Shown one piece after another: positions 24,906-33,309 of a stretch of 61,938 bases of DNA. A model generated the notes under the pieces. That model was not told where the DNA came from, searched no databases, and worked only from the letters and a program-made list of their open reading frames with translations. The stretch spans positions 1-61,938 of the forward strand of contig JAWXTK010000012.1 in NCBI GenBank assembly GCA_044433645.1, read 5' to 3'. The position numbers were made by a program, and so were the translations under genes. The number at the start of each line of letters is the position of its first letter. The first letter of the stretch is position 1. The stretch comes from JAWXTK01 sp044433645. Its GTDB lineage: Bacteria; Bacteroidota; Bacteroidia; Bacteroidales; Rikenellaceae.

Positions 24906-25417
24906 CAAAAGTCAAAGCCTTTGTTTTTGATGTTGACGGGGTATTTACCAACGGCAGTTTAACCATGGACGGCTCGGGCGAATTGGCTCGCACTTATTAC
25001 GCAAAAGACGGATATGCAGTGAGTTACGCACTAAAAATGGGCTACAAAGTTTGTATAATAACAGGTGGCCGTGGGGTAAGTATAGACAAACGTTTTGAAT
25101 TATTAGGCGTCACAAAAGTATATGCCTACTGTAAAAATAAAGTCGAAAAACTAAACGAATTCCTAGCCGAACATAATCTTGAGGCTAAGGATATACTTTA
25201 CATGGGCGACGATATTCCTGACCTAGATGCCATGCGCATGGTGGGTATGCCTGTGTGTCCTAATGATGCTGCACCTGAGATTATTGAGGCTTCGCGCTAT
25301 GTATCTCAATATGGTGGCGGCAGAGGTTGCATAAGAGATGTGGTTGAGCAAGTACTACGGGCTCACGGCAACTGGGCAAATTCTAATCCCGATGCCTCAC
25401 TATCACCTTCGGCTTAA
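24881..25417 (+). CDS. KdsC-type HAD phosphatase (KDO-8-phosphate phosphatase-like)
   Basis: 178 aa, the normal length of the small C0-type HAD phosphatases. Motif I is 'VFDVDGVFTNG' (nucleophile Asp and acid/base Asp), motif II 'CIITGG', motif III Lys in 'CKNKVEKLNEF', and motif IV 'LYMGDDIPDLDAM'. 'ARTYYAKDGYAVSYALKMG' is typical of the YrbI/KdsC subgroup, which releases phosphate from KDO-8-phosphate during lipopolysaccharide inner-core synthesis. Related members act on other sugar phosphates, so the exact substrate is uncertain. It overlaps the DUF2520 gene by 25 bp. Confidence 0.85.
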   Translation: MGNFKEDIAKVKAFVFDVDGVFTNGSLTMDGSGELARTYYAKDGYAVSYALKMGYKVCIITGGRGVSIDKRFELLGVTKVYAYCKNKVEKLNEFLAEHNLEAKDILYMGDDIPDLDAMRMVGMPVCPNDAAPEIIEASRYVSQYGGGRGCIRDVVEQVLRAHGNWANSNPDASLSPSA

Positions 25418-25451
25418 AAAAAAACAAAAAAAAAGATAGATAGAAAAGATA

Positions 25452-26720
25452 ATGAATAACAAAATTAAAAACTCTCTTACCTTCGCCGATGCGCTGAAGA
25501 TGAAAAAACCTGTTGCATTCTCAACCATGGTTAAACCCATAGGTTCGAGCTGTAACATGGACTGCACTTACTGTTACTACCTTGACAAGGCTAACTTGTA
25601 TGAGCAAAAACAGCCAAAAATGAGCTTGGAACTTCTTGAAGAATACACTCGTCAATACATTGAGGCTAACGACATAGACCAAGTTACATTTTGCTGGCAC
25701 GGTGGCGAACCTTTGCTTGCAGGGGTTGAGTACTACCGTAAAGCTATGGAATTCCAAGAAAAATATAAGGGCGATAAAGAAATACTTAACACACTGCAAA
25801 CCAACGGCTTACTTCTAAATGAGGAGTGGTGTGAATTTTTCGTAAAACATGATTTCTTGATAGGAATTTCTATTGACGGGCCTAAGGATATTCACGATGC
25901 TTTCAGGATAAACAAGGGTGGCGAACCTACATGGGACAAAGTCATGGAGGGCGTGAACCTTTGCCGCAAAATGGGCGTTGAGTACAACACTCTATCTGTT
26001 GTTAGCAGCATGTGTGAGGGACGTGGGGTTGAGATTTATCGCTTTATGAAGTCCATTGGCAGCCACTTTATGCAATTCCTGCCAGCTGTTGAACACGTTG
26101 TAGACACAACTCCTGGCGATAGACCAGCTATTGTTTCACCTAACACCGTGGCTAATTCTTATATGGCACCTTGGAGCGTTTCGCCTAAGGGTTATGGTAA
26201 TTTCTTGAATGATATCTTTGATGAATGGGTGCTTCAAGACGTTGGTATTTATTATGTTCAGATGTTTGACGTGGCGCTGGCTCAGTGGGTTGGTGTTATG
26301 CCTGGACTTTGCGCCTTTGGCGACACTTGTGGCGAGGCTATGATAGTTGAGCACAATGGCGACGTTTACTCATGCGACCACTTTGTTTACCCTCAATATT
26401 TGGTGGGTAACATACTTCAAGACGAGATGTGGAGCTTGTTTAAATCTAACAAACAGTTCAAATTTGGTATAAACAAACGTAATACTCTACCAAGCGAATG
26501 TCTACGTTGCAAGTGGTATTTCGCCTGCCGTGGCGAGTGCCCAAAACACCGTTTTGAGAAAGCTGAAAATGGCGAGCTAAATATGAACACGCTTTGTGAT
26601 GCCTTTAAGATATTCTTCAAACACGTTGACCCTTACATGAAGTATATGGCTCAGATGTTGGAAGAGAAAAAACCACCAGCACTTGTCATGAATTGGGCTA
26701 GACAACGCATGGGATTCTAA
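25452..26720 (+). CDS. Anaerobic sulfatase-maturase-type radical SAM/SPASM enzyme
   Basis: 422 aa, the usual anSME size. The radical SAM motif CxxxCxxC is in 'IGSSCNMDCTYCYYLDKANLY', followed by 'FCWHGGEPLL', 'LQTNGLLL', and 'GISIDGPKDIHDAFR' (with the catalytic-acid Asp region). The C-terminal SPASM region has 'CGEAMIVEHNGDVYSCDHFV' and 'CLRCKWYFACRGECPKHRF', which bind the two auxiliary 4Fe-4S clusters. Such enzymes convert an active-site Cys or Ser of arylsulfatases to formylglycine, needed for desulfating host mucin or sulfated glycans. No sulfatase gene is in the window. It appears monocistronic; an IVS-protein element begins within 6 bp of its stop. Confidence 0.9.
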   Translation: MNNKIKNSLTFADALKMKKPVAFSTMVKPIGSSCNMDCTYCYYLDKANLYEQKQPKMSLELLEEYTRQYIEANDIDQVTFCWHGGEPLLAGVEYYRKAMEFQEKYKGDKEILNTLQTNGLLLNEEWCEFFVKHDFLIGISIDGPKDIHDAFRINKGGEPTWDKVMEGVNLCRKMGVEYNTLSVVSSMCEGRGVEIYRFMKSIGSHFMQFLPAVEHVVDTTPGDRPAIVSPNTVANSYMAPWSVSPKGYGNFLNDIFDEWVLQDVGIYYVQMFDVALAQWVGVMPGLCAFGDTCGEAMIVEHNGDVYSCDHFVYPQYLVGNILQDEMWSLFKSNKQFKFGINKRNTLPSECLRCKWYFACRGECPKHRFEKAENGELNMNTLCDAFKIFFKHVDPYMKYMAQMLEEKKPPALVMNWARQRMGF

Positions 26721-26725
26721 ACACT

Positions 26726-26764
26726 TAAGGGTCTAAAAGAGTCAAAAAAGAGTCAAAAAGGGTC
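26726..26764 (+). repeat. Left G(G/A)GTC repeat array of IVS-protein element
   Basis: Four copies of G(G/A)GTC spaced 10, 11 and 10 bp (GGGTC, GAGTC, GAGTC, GGGTC) separated by A-rich spacers, immediately after the maturase stop. A complementary GACCC array lies at the far side of the four-helix-bundle gene, so the transcript ends could pair. Confidence 0.65.
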
Positions 26765-26805
26765 GCGCTAAGATTTTACAGAAAAGTGGAGGTTACCAGA
26801 AGTTA

Positions 26806-27312
26806 TTGAGCTACAAAAAAGCTACAATAATTTATGACGGCACAGTTTATTTTTGTAAAAAATATTTAAGTATGCGTGATAGAACTGTTGACCAAATGGT
26901 TCAGGCAGCGCGCTCTGGCAAACAAAACATAGTCGAAGGAAACTTAGCAGGGGCAACATCTAAAGAAACTGAAATCAAGTTATTTAATGTTGCTCGTGCT
27001 TCTTTAGGCGAATTATTAATTGACTACGAAGATTTTTCGAGAGTCAATAAAATCACTATCTGGGACAACAACCATAGATTAAAGCAAAGACTTGTAGAGC
27101 TCAATAGAAACAACGATGCTAACTACGAGACTTTTCGCAAAGCTATTGAAAATCAGGATGTTGAAATAGTCGTCAACACCATGATTTTTCTAATTCAGAT
27201 GACAATGTATCTTCTTTACAAACACCTGCAATTCTTAGAAAAAGACTTCATAGAGCAGGGTGGTATAAGAGAAAGAATGACAAGTGAGAGGAAAAAATAC
27301 AGGGGATTCTGA
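26806..27312 (+). CDS. Four-helix-bundle (23S rRNA intervening-sequence type) protein
   Basis: 168 aa as written from a TTG. The protein matches the four-helix-bundle suffix/IVS-protein family: 'LSYKKATIIYDGTVYFCKKYL', 'RTVDQMVQAARSGKQNIVEGNLAGATSKETEIKLFNVARASLGELLIDYED' (shown in part as recognised motifs), and a C-terminal amphipathic helix. Members are basic helical bundles encoded in 23S rRNA intervening sequences, in diversity-generating retroelements (as Avd), or alone. The true start is unclear: in-frame codons just upstream encode SGGYQKLLSYKKA, which resembles the family N-terminus, yet contain no ATG or GTG; an ATT at 26773 is a possible unusual start. The stop codon lies inside the right GACCC array. 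No rRNA is near, so this is a free-standing copy. Confidence 0.8.
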   Translation: MSYKKATIIYDGTVYFCKKYLSMRDRTVDQMVQAARSGKQNIVEGNLAGATSKETEIKLFNVARASLGELLIDYEDFSRVNKITIWDNNHRLKQRLVELNRNNDANYETFRKAIENQDVEIVVNTMIFLIQMTMYLLYKHLQFLEKDFIEQGGIRERMTSERKKYRGF

Positions 27313-27344
27313 CCCTTTAAGACCCTCAAACACCCTTTAGACCC
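27311..27344 (+). repeat. Right GACCC repeat array, complementary to the left array
   Basis: Three GACCC copies and one CACCC spaced about 8-11 bp. Read as reverse complement this gives GGGTCTAAAGGGTG and TCTTAAAGGGTC, matching the left array (GGGTCTAAA and AAAGGGTC blocks identical). The first copy overlaps the TGA of the four-helix-bundle gene. Confidence 0.65.
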
Positions 27345-27411
27345 TCACAAAAAATAACCTTAGCACAGATTTTGCATAATAGATAAGTAAAAACCAAAAA
27401 CTTCTACTACT

Positions 27412-27660
27412 ATGAAAAATTTGCAATTCTACACAAATCTCAAGAAAACCACACAAAAACAAGAATCGTGGGGCATAGCCGAGCTAAAACAGTACCCTCT
27501 AAACAACAAGCAGGAGATTAAAACTGCCGAGGCTCACTTTAGTTTCTGCCCCCAGGAATACAAAATAGAACTAGCAGCCAACATAATTCGCAAGGCCTAT
27601 CTCCACGCCGTAGATATTAATAATCCAGAGGTGTTGGAGTGGGCAAGTAGATGGTACTGA
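27412..27660 (+). CDS. Small hypothetical protein, 82 aa
   Basis: I do not recognise this gene firmly. It has an ATG start, no signal peptide or membrane segment, and a mixed charged composition. The middle reads 'KQYPLNNKQEIKTAEAHFSFCPQEYKIELAANIIRKAYLHAVD', a 'YPL...A..HF...P.EY..LA..I...A' pattern reminiscent of small helical modules found in phage-associated proteins; this is a weak resemblance only. It ends 'EWASRWY'. A strong hairpin terminator starts 4 bp after the stop, supporting expression as a separate unit. It stands between the IVS-protein element and the convergent citrate synthase gene. Confidence 0.55.
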   Translation: MKNLQFYTNLKKTTQKQESWGIAELKQYPLNNKQEIKTAEAHFSFCPQEYKIELAANIIRKAYLHAVDINNPEVLEWASRWY

Positions 27661-27663
27661 TAC

Positions 27664-27697
27664 AAAAAAAGTCCAGAGTTAATCTGGACTTTTTTTT
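27664..27697 (+). terminator. Bidirectional intrinsic terminator
   Basis: Stem GTCCAGA / TCTGGAC with loop GTTAA, flanked by A7 on the left and T8 on the right, so it has a U-tract in either direction. It can terminate both the small gene on the plus strand and gltA on the minus strand, whose stop is 18 bp away. Confidence 0.85.
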
Positions 27698-27714
27698 ATG
27701 TATAAGTGTAAAAC

Positions 27715-29064
27715 CTACTCTCTGTCTTTAAGTGGCATAAAAGGACGACGTGGATTTACGTTTTTGTAAGCTGGACGTATAATACGACGGCTATCAAAGT
27801 TAAGCTCCTCGATACGGTGAGCAGTCCAACCTGTGATACGGCTCATAGCAAATAGTGGAGTGTAAATTTCCTCTGGCAAACCTATCATGTCATATACGAA
27901 ACCTGAGTAGAAGTCAACATTTGCACAAACACGTTTGTTAACTTGGTTACCTTTGAATCTCATAAACGCCTCAACAGCTCTTTCTTCTAACAATTCTAGG
28001 AAAGCGAACTCCTCAACACGGTTTTTCTCCTTAGCCAAATCGCGCGCCATTTCTTTAAGAAGTAATGCACGAGGGTCTGAGATAGTGTAAACTGCGTGAC
28101 CTATACCATAGATAAGACCTGTGAAATCATAAGCTTGTTTGTTAAGCATTTTCATGCAGTAAGCGTCGATTTCCTCAACGTCAGTCCAGTTTTCGATGTT
28201 TTGTTTAAAGTGATTAATCATATCCATAACGGCTTTGTTAGCACCACCATGAAGAGGGCCTTTAAGCGAACCTATAGCCGAAGCGATAGAAGAATATGTA
28301 TCAGTACCCGACGATGAAGTCACACGAACTGTGAAAGTAGAGTTGTTACCACCACCGTGTTCAGCGTGAAGAATAAGAGCTAAGTCAAGCACTCTAGCCT
28401 CAAGATCTGTGTACTCACCCTTAAGCATATAAAGGAAGTTTTGAGCTACCGATAAGTTTTCTTGTGGGTGACGAATATTCAATGAATCTCCACGCGAGTG
28501 ACGCACAATATTATAAGCATAAGCAATAATAGTTGGGAAACGAGCGATAAGTTCGATTGATTGACGCATAAGATTAGCACGTGAAGTGTTATCAGGGTCT
28601 TTATCAAAAGTATAAAGTTCAAGCACACAACGAGCCAAGATGTTCATAATATTTTGACCTTCAAGGTCAAGGATATTCATCTTAGTTTTTTTCTCCAATG
28701 GCATAAAGTCTGTTAACATTGAGCAGAAAGATTTAAACTCAACAGCATCAGGCAGATTGCCCGAAAGCAAAAGATAAGCAGTTTCCTCAAAACCGAAACG
28801 TTTTTCCTTTTGAATACCGTGAACTAAATCCTCAACGTCTATGCCACGGTACACCAATTTTCCAGGAACTGCTACGACACCACCCTGAGGCAATCTTTCA
28901 TAACCAACAACATCTCCAATAGTAGTTAGACCCACAAGAACACCTGAGTGATCTTCGTTTCTAAGTCCACGTTTCACGTTGTGTTGGACAAAAAGTTCTT
29001 TGTCGATTTTAGTAGTTACTTTAATTGAGTCCGATAGGCTTTCGATCATTTTTTCTTTAGTCAT
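27715..29064 (-). CDS. gltA: Citrate synthase
   Basis: 449 aa from the inner ATG (MTKEKMIESLSDSIKVTTKID); an upstream in-frame ATG adds 19 very basic residues and is less likely. Catalytic signatures are visible: 'LHAEHGGGNNSTFTVRVTSSSGTD' (active-site His), 'GPLHGGANKAVMDMI' (second His), and 'IYGIGHAVYTISDPRALLL' (third His region; the catalytic Asp is expected further on). It condenses oxaloacetate and acetyl-CoA to citrate. Last of the leftward acn-icd-gltA group, which in Bacteroidales serves mainly to make 2-oxoglutarate for glutamate. There are 72 bp between it and icd, rich in A/T, with no obvious promoter box. Confidence 0.94.
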   Translation of the reverse strand: MTKEKMIESLSDSIKVTTKIDKELFVQHNVKRGLRNEDHSGVLVGLTTIGDVVGYERLPQGGVVAVPGKLVYRGIDVEDLVHGIQKEKRFGFEETAYLLLSGNLPDAVEFKSFCSMLTDFMPLEKKTKMNILDLEGQNIMNILARCVLELYTFDKDPDNTSRANLMRQSIELIARFPTIIAYAYNIVRHSRGDSLNIRHPQENLSVAQNFLYMLKGEYTDLEARVLDLALILHAEHGGGNNSTFTVRVTSSSGTDTYSSIASAIGSLKGPLHGGANKAVMDMINHFKQNIENWTDVEEIDAYCMKMLNKQAYDFTGLIYGIGHAVYTISDPRALLLKEMARDLAKEKNRVEEFAFLELLEERAVEAFMRFKGNQVNKRVCANVDFYSGFVYDMIGLPEEIYTPLFAMSRITGWTAHRIEELNFDSRRIIRPAYKNVNPRRPFMPLKDRE

Positions 29065-29136
29065 ATTACTCTTTTTTTTTAATTTTTTAATTTTTCTTTT
29101 ACTATGGGGGTGATTTTTCACTTTACTACCTTATTA

Positions 29137-30354
29137 TTAAAGGCCCATTTTCACTTTTAGATTTTCATCTAAAGCCTCTAGGAAACCTTCAGTAGTTAGG
29201 TAGTCTGCCTCGCTAACCTTGTCATTAACAAGCATAGCCAAGTCTTTAGTCATTTTGCCCGATTCCACAGTCTCAACGCATACAGCCTCTAGCGCAGAGC
29301 AGAAATTAGCCAAGGCCTCATTGCTATCAAGTTTTGCACGGTGAGCAAGCCCACGAGTCCACGCAAAAATAGATGCAATAGGGTTGGTTGATGTTTTCTT
29401 ACCTTGTTGGTGTTGGCGATAGTGGCGCGTTACTGTACCGTGAGCAGCCTCAGCCTCCATAGTTTTACCGTCAGGAGTCACTAACACAGAAGTCATCAAA
29501 CCAAGTGAGCCAAATCCTTGAGCCACAGTGTCTGACTGCACGTCACCATCATAGTTTTTACAAGCCCACACAAATGCGCCATTCCATTTTAATGCTGATG
29601 CAACCATATCATCAATCAAACGGTGCTCGTAAACGATGCCAATAGCATCCATTTGCTCTTTATATTCTGTGTACACCTCAGCGAAAATATCTTTAAAACG
29701 TCCGTCATACGCTTTTAGGATAGTGTTTTTGGTACTTAGATACAAAGGCCATTTTTTAGTTAGGGCTTGATTGAAACATGCGTGAGCAAATCCACGTATG
29801 CTATCATCAGTGTTGTACATACACATAGCAACACCACCACCCTTATAATCAAATACTTTCCATTCTTTAACTGTGCCGTCAGCTGCTTTAAAGCTCATGG
29901 TTAACTCACCTTCGCCCTCAATCACAGTGTCAGTAGCACGATATTGATCGCCAAAAGCGTGACGACCTATGCAAATAGGAGCAGTCCAACCGGGCACAAG
30001 TCTAGGCACATTAGAGCAAATAATAGGTTCGCGAAAAACCGTACCGTCCAAAATATTACGGATAGTACCGTTAGGCGATTTCCACATTTTTTTCAATCCA
30101 AACTCCTCAACACGGGCTTCGTCTGGGGTAATAGTTGCACACTTAATACCCACATTGTATTTTTTGATTGCTTCGGCAGCATCAATAGTGATTTGGTCGT
30201 CAGAAGCATCACGGCTTTCCATACCCAAATCATAATACTTGATGTCAATATCAAGATAAGGCAAAATTAATCTGTCCTTAATGAACTTCCAAATCACACG
30301 TGTCATCTCATCTCCGTCCAGCTCTACCACTGGGTTCACTACTTTAATCTTCAT
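29137..30354 (-). CDS. icd: Isocitrate dehydrogenase (NADP), eukaryote-like type II
   Basis: 405 aa. The start 'VVNPVVELDGDEMTRVIW' and 'SPNGTIRNILDGTVFREPI' (isocitrate-binding SPNGTIRN with phospho-site-like Ser) are those of the homodimeric NADP enzyme shared by mitochondria and some bacteria. Metal-binding Asp are in 'YDGDVQSDTVAQGFGSLGLM', and the cofactor region is 'EAAHGTVTRHYRQHQQGKKTSTNPIASIFAW' (two parts). It oxidatively decarboxylates isocitrate to 2-oxoglutarate, producing NADPH. Middle gene of the TCA cluster, 119 bp after acn with a long perfect palindrome in the gap. Confidence 0.96.
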   Translation of the reverse strand: MKIKVVNPVVELDGDEMTRVIWKFIKDRLILPYLDIDIKYYDLGMESRDASDDQITIDAAEAIKKYNVGIKCATITPDEARVEEFGLKKMWKSPNGTIRNILDGTVFREPIICSNVPRLVPGWTAPICIGRHAFGDQYRATDTVIEGEGELTMSFKAADGTVKEWKVFDYKGGGVAMCMYNTDDSIRGFAHACFNQALTKKWPLYLSTKNTILKAYDGRFKDIFAEVYTEYKEQMDAIGIVYEHRLIDDMVASALKWNGAFVWACKNYDGDVQSDTVAQGFGSLGLMTSVLVTPDGKTMEAEAAHGTVTRHYRQHQQGKKTSTNPIASIFAWTRGLAHRAKLDSNEALANFCSALEAVCVETVESGKMTKDLAMLVNDKVSEADYLTTEGFLEALDENLKVKMGL

Positions 30355-30445
30355 ACCTTTTTGTTTTATGTTAATTAATAATTTATTTTTTTGTGAGGGT
30401 CAGCGTTATGCGTCAGTGTCACATAACTCAACGCCCTCTCCCCTT

Positions 30446-30480
30446 TAAGTAAAATTAGTTTTAAAAACTAATTTTACTTA
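30446..30480 (-). repeat. 17-bp perfect inverted repeat at the acn 3' end
   Basis: TAAGTAAAATTAGTTTT and its exact reverse complement are separated by a single base. The acn stop codon and last two codons lie inside it. In mRNA it forms a long AU-rich hairpin between acn and icd, suitable for transcript processing, partial termination or 3'-end stabilisation. Confidence 0.75.
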
Positions 30481-32717
30481 GAGTTAAGTGCACTACCAGC
30501 CCTAAACCACTCAATCTGAAGTGGGTTATAGGTGTGTAATGCCTCAATAGTCTCCTTGCTACCGTCGGCATGAGAGATAATCACTTGTAGGTTTCTACCC
30601 TCAGCGAAATCTTTAAGTCCCACAACCGAAAGTTTATCTGTTTCCAAAATTTTATCGTAATCAGCCTTATCGGCAAACGTAAGCGCCAACATACCTTGTT
30701 TTTTCAGGTTAGTCTCGTGGATACGCGCAAATGATTTAGCCAAGATAACCTTAACGTCCAAGAATCTAGGCTCCATAGCTGCGTGCTCGCGTGATGAACC
30801 CTCACCATAGTTTTCCTCAGCCACAACCATAGAGTTTATACCCTCCACTTTATAAGCCTTAGCCACAGTTGATACCTCGGCATAGTCACCAGTTAGTTGG
30901 TTTAACACACTGTTAGTCTGCTCGTTAAAGGCATTTACTGCACCCATAAGCATATTGTCTGAGATATTTTCAAGGTGACCACGGAATCTTAGCCAGCTAC
31001 CTGCCATAGAGATGTGGTCTGTAGTACATTTACCCAAAGTTTTAATTAAAAGTGGCATATCCTGGTAGTCCTCGCCGTCCCACGCTTTGAAAGGCGCAAG
31101 GCGTTGCAAACGTTTAGAATCATCTGCGATATTAACCTCAACTGAGCTATCACCCGTAGGCGCTTGATAACCTAAATCTGAGCAAGTGATGCCCTCTTTT
31201 GGCAACCAATCAGCTACTGGAGCGTCCAACATTACAGCCTCACCATTTTTGTTTACTAGCGTGTCAGTTAGTGGATTAAAACACAAATCACCTGCAACTG
31301 TAAGCGCTGTAACTAACTGAGGTGACGCCACAAAAGCGTGAGTTTTAGGGTTGCCGTCAGCACGTTTAGCAAAGTTGCGGTTAAATGATGTAACAATAGA
31401 GTTAGCACGTGTGTTATCGTCTGTGTGACGTGTCCACTGACCTATGCATGGACCACAAGCGTTAGTCATAATCACACCACCTATAGATTTAAGTTTTGCG
31501 ATTATGCCGTCTCTTTCGCCCGTTTGAAGCACTTGCTCCGAACCTGGGTTAATCAAAAACTCAGCCTTAACCTCTATGTTTTTAGCCAAAGCCTGAGCTG
31601 CAACATCAGCAGCTAGACCCATATCCTCATAAGAAGAGTTAGTACAAGAACCTATAAGACCCACCTCCATTTTTTGAGGATAGCCATTAGCTGTAACAGC
31701 TGCCGCAAACTCCGAGATAGGATAAGCTAAATCTGGAGTGAAAGGACCGTTGATATAAGGCTCAAGAGATGATAAATCTATCTCTATAACTCTATCAAAG
31801 TATTTCTCTGGATTAGCCTCAACGTCAGCATCAGCTTTCAAGCAATCTGCAATTTTGCTAGCCTCTTCGCCAGCAAATTCTCTATTTGTAGCCGATAAAT
31901 AAGCAGCCGACTTTTCGTCAAATGGGAAGATAGAAGTTGTAGCACCAACCTCAGCACCCATATTACAAATAGTAGCTTTACCAGTTAATGAAAGTGAACG
32001 AGCACCCTCGCCAAAATATTCTATAATAGCATTTGTACCACCTTTAACAGTAAGTATGCCAGCAAGTTTAAGTATCACATCTTTAGCAGCTGCCCAGCCC
32101 GACAATGCTCCTGTAAGTTTCACACCTATAAGTTTAGGCATTTTAAGCTCCCAAGCCATGCCTGCCATAACATCAACAGCATCTGCGCCACCAACACCAA
32201 TAGCAACCATACCCATACCACCAGCGTTAGGTGTGTGAGAGTCTGTTCCCACCATCATGCCACCTGGGAAAGCATAGTTCTCTAACACAACTTGGTGAAT
32301 AATACCAGCTCCTGGTTTCCAAAAGCCTATTGAATATCTATCTGCAACTGAAGACAAAAAATTATAAACCTCAGCATTAGTTTTATTAGCTCCCGGCAAA
32401 TCTATTTGAGCACCTGCATCAGCCACGATAAGGTGGTCGCAGTGAACAGACGAAGGCACAGCAACTTTATCACGACCAGCATTCATAAACTGCAACAAAG
32501 CCATTTGAGCCGTAGCATCTTGCATAGCTACTCTATCTGGCGAAAAATTCACATACTCCTCGCCTCTAACATATTCTCTAAGGGGTGAAGATTCATGTAA
32601 ATGGGCATATAAAACCTTCTCAGCCAAGGTCATTTCTCTGTTTAACACACTTTTAGCTGCTTGCACTTTTTTGGCAAATCCAGCATAAACACTCTCTACT
32701 AATTCTTTATCAAACAT
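30474..32717 (-). CDS. acn: Aconitate hydratase (mitochondrial-type)
   Basis: 747 aa, matching the mitochondrial-type aconitase common in Bacteroidota rather than the ~890 aa AcnA or AcnB. Seen are 'VDCDHLIVADAGAQ'-like (SVHCDHLIV) with active-site Asp/His, 'GTDSHTPNAGGMGMVAIGVGGADAVD', the cluster Cys in 'GSCTNSSYEDM' and 'ACGPCIGQW', and the C-terminal swivel domain 'GSSREHAAMEPRFL'. It interconverts citrate and isocitrate by means of a 4Fe-4S cluster. It follows the dCMP deaminase gene by 24 bp with no promoter, so transcription may begin upstream of that gene. Confidence 0.95.
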   Translation of the reverse strand: MFDKELVESVYAGFAKKVQAAKSVLNREMTLAEKVLYAHLHESSPLREYVRGEEYVNFSPDRVAMQDATAQMALLQFMNAGRDKVAVPSSVHCDHLIVADAGAQIDLPGANKTNAEVYNFLSSVADRYSIGFWKPGAGIIHQVVLENYAFPGGMMVGTDSHTPNAGGMGMVAIGVGGADAVDVMAGMAWELKMPKLIGVKLTGALSGWAAAKDVILKLAGILTVKGGTNAIIEYFGEGARSLSLTGKATICNMGAEVGATTSIFPFDEKSAAYLSATNREFAGEEASKIADCLKADADVEANPEKYFDRVIEIDLSSLEPYINGPFTPDLAYPISEFAAAVTANGYPQKMEVGLIGSCTNSSYEDMGLAADVAAQALAKNIEVKAEFLINPGSEQVLQTGERDGIIAKLKSIGGVIMTNACGPCIGQWTRHTDDNTRANSIVTSFNRNFAKRADGNPKTHAFVASPQLVTALTVAGDLCFNPLTDTLVNKNGEAVMLDAPVADWLPKEGITCSDLGYQAPTGDSSVEVNIADDSKRLQRLAPFKAWDGEDYQDMPLLIKTLGKCTTDHISMAGSWLRFRGHLENISDNMLMGAVNAFNEQTNSVLNQLTGDYAEVSTVAKAYKVEGINSMVVAEENYGEGSSREHAAMEPRFLDVKVILAKSFARIHETNLKKQGMLALTFADKADYDKILETDKLSVVGLKDFAEGRNLQVIISHADGSKETIEALHTYNPLQIEWFRAGSALNSK

Positions 32718-32741
32718 TTTCTATCGTATTTAAATTTTTGT

Positions 32742-33170
32742 TTATTCTTCTACTTTTGCTAGCTCTATGCCCACCTTAGCAAGTAATTTCAAGCCCTCAT
32801 CGCTGTGATAAGCATCGCTATACACAACTCGCTTGATGCCAGCCTGGATTATCAGTTTAGCACATTCTATGCAAGGCGAGGCCGTGATATAAAGCGTAGC
32901 TCCCTGGCTACTATTTGCGCTTTTGGCAACTTTAGTGATTGCATTTGCCTCGGCATGAAGCACATAAGGTTTGGTTTTACCCATATCATCTTCACAGATA
33001 TTCTCAAAGCCCGAGGGCGTGCCGTTATATCCATCAGAAATTATCATTTTATCTTTGACTAAGAGTGCACCAACTTGTCTGCGCACGCAATAAGAATTTT
33101 CTGCCCAGATGCGAGCCATTCTCATGTATCTAGAATCTAATTGACGTTGTTTTTCCTCGTGATAACCCAT
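32742..33170 (-). CDS. dCMP deaminase / ComEB-like zinc deaminase
   Basis: 142 aa, typical size. Zinc-binding and catalytic motif 'LHAEANAI' (HAE) and 'SPCIECAKLII' (PCxxC) are intact, and 'SYCVRRQVGALLVKDKMIISDGYNGTPSGF' is the family nucleotide-binding start. It deaminates dCMP to dUMP on the path to dTTP. It heads the leftward cluster containing acn, icd and gltA, and a good -7 box lies 18 bp upstream. Confidence 0.93.
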   Translation of the reverse strand: MGYHEEKQRQLDSRYMRMARIWAENSYCVRRQVGALLVKDKMIISDGYNGTPSGFENICEDDMGKTKPYVLHAEANAITKVAKSANSSQGATLYITASPCIECAKLIIQAGIKRVVYSDAYHSDEGLKLLAKVGIELAKVEE

Positions 33171-33187
33171 AAAAATCCGAATTTTGA

Positions 33188-33195
33188 CAAATATA
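33188..33195 (-). promoter_or_regulatory. Candidate -7 box for dCMP deaminase and TCA cluster
   Basis: TATATTTG on the minus strand, an exact consensus match giving a leader of about 12 nt. No -33 element at correct spacing. Confidence 0.4.
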
Positions 33196-33250
33196 CTAAA
33201 AAATCTCGTATTTTCATAATTACCCCCCTAAAACACATATTATTTAAACA

Positions 33251-33288
33251 AAAAACTCTGGCAAGGTTAAATTACCCCACCAGAGTTT
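33251..33288 (-). terminator. Terminator of the S24 repressor gene
   Basis: Minus-strand stem AAACTCTGG / CCAGAGTTT around an 18-nt internal region that itself can pair (GGTAATTTAACC), followed by TTTTTG-like U-rich sequence. It lies 21 bp after the repressor stop and marks the left edge of the accessory island. Confidence 0.7.
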
Positions 33289-33309
33289 AAAGAATTAATA
33301 ATTACTACT

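Noticed and set aside
26721..27400. CRISPR-like array from the spaced GGGTC/GACCC units
   Set aside because: Units are only 5 bp with 5-6 bp spacers and are inverted across a gene; no cas genes are present.
27313..27411. Diversity-generating retroelement suggested by the Avd-like bundle protein
   Set aside because: No reverse transcriptase, template repeat or variable repeat was found in the neighbourhood.
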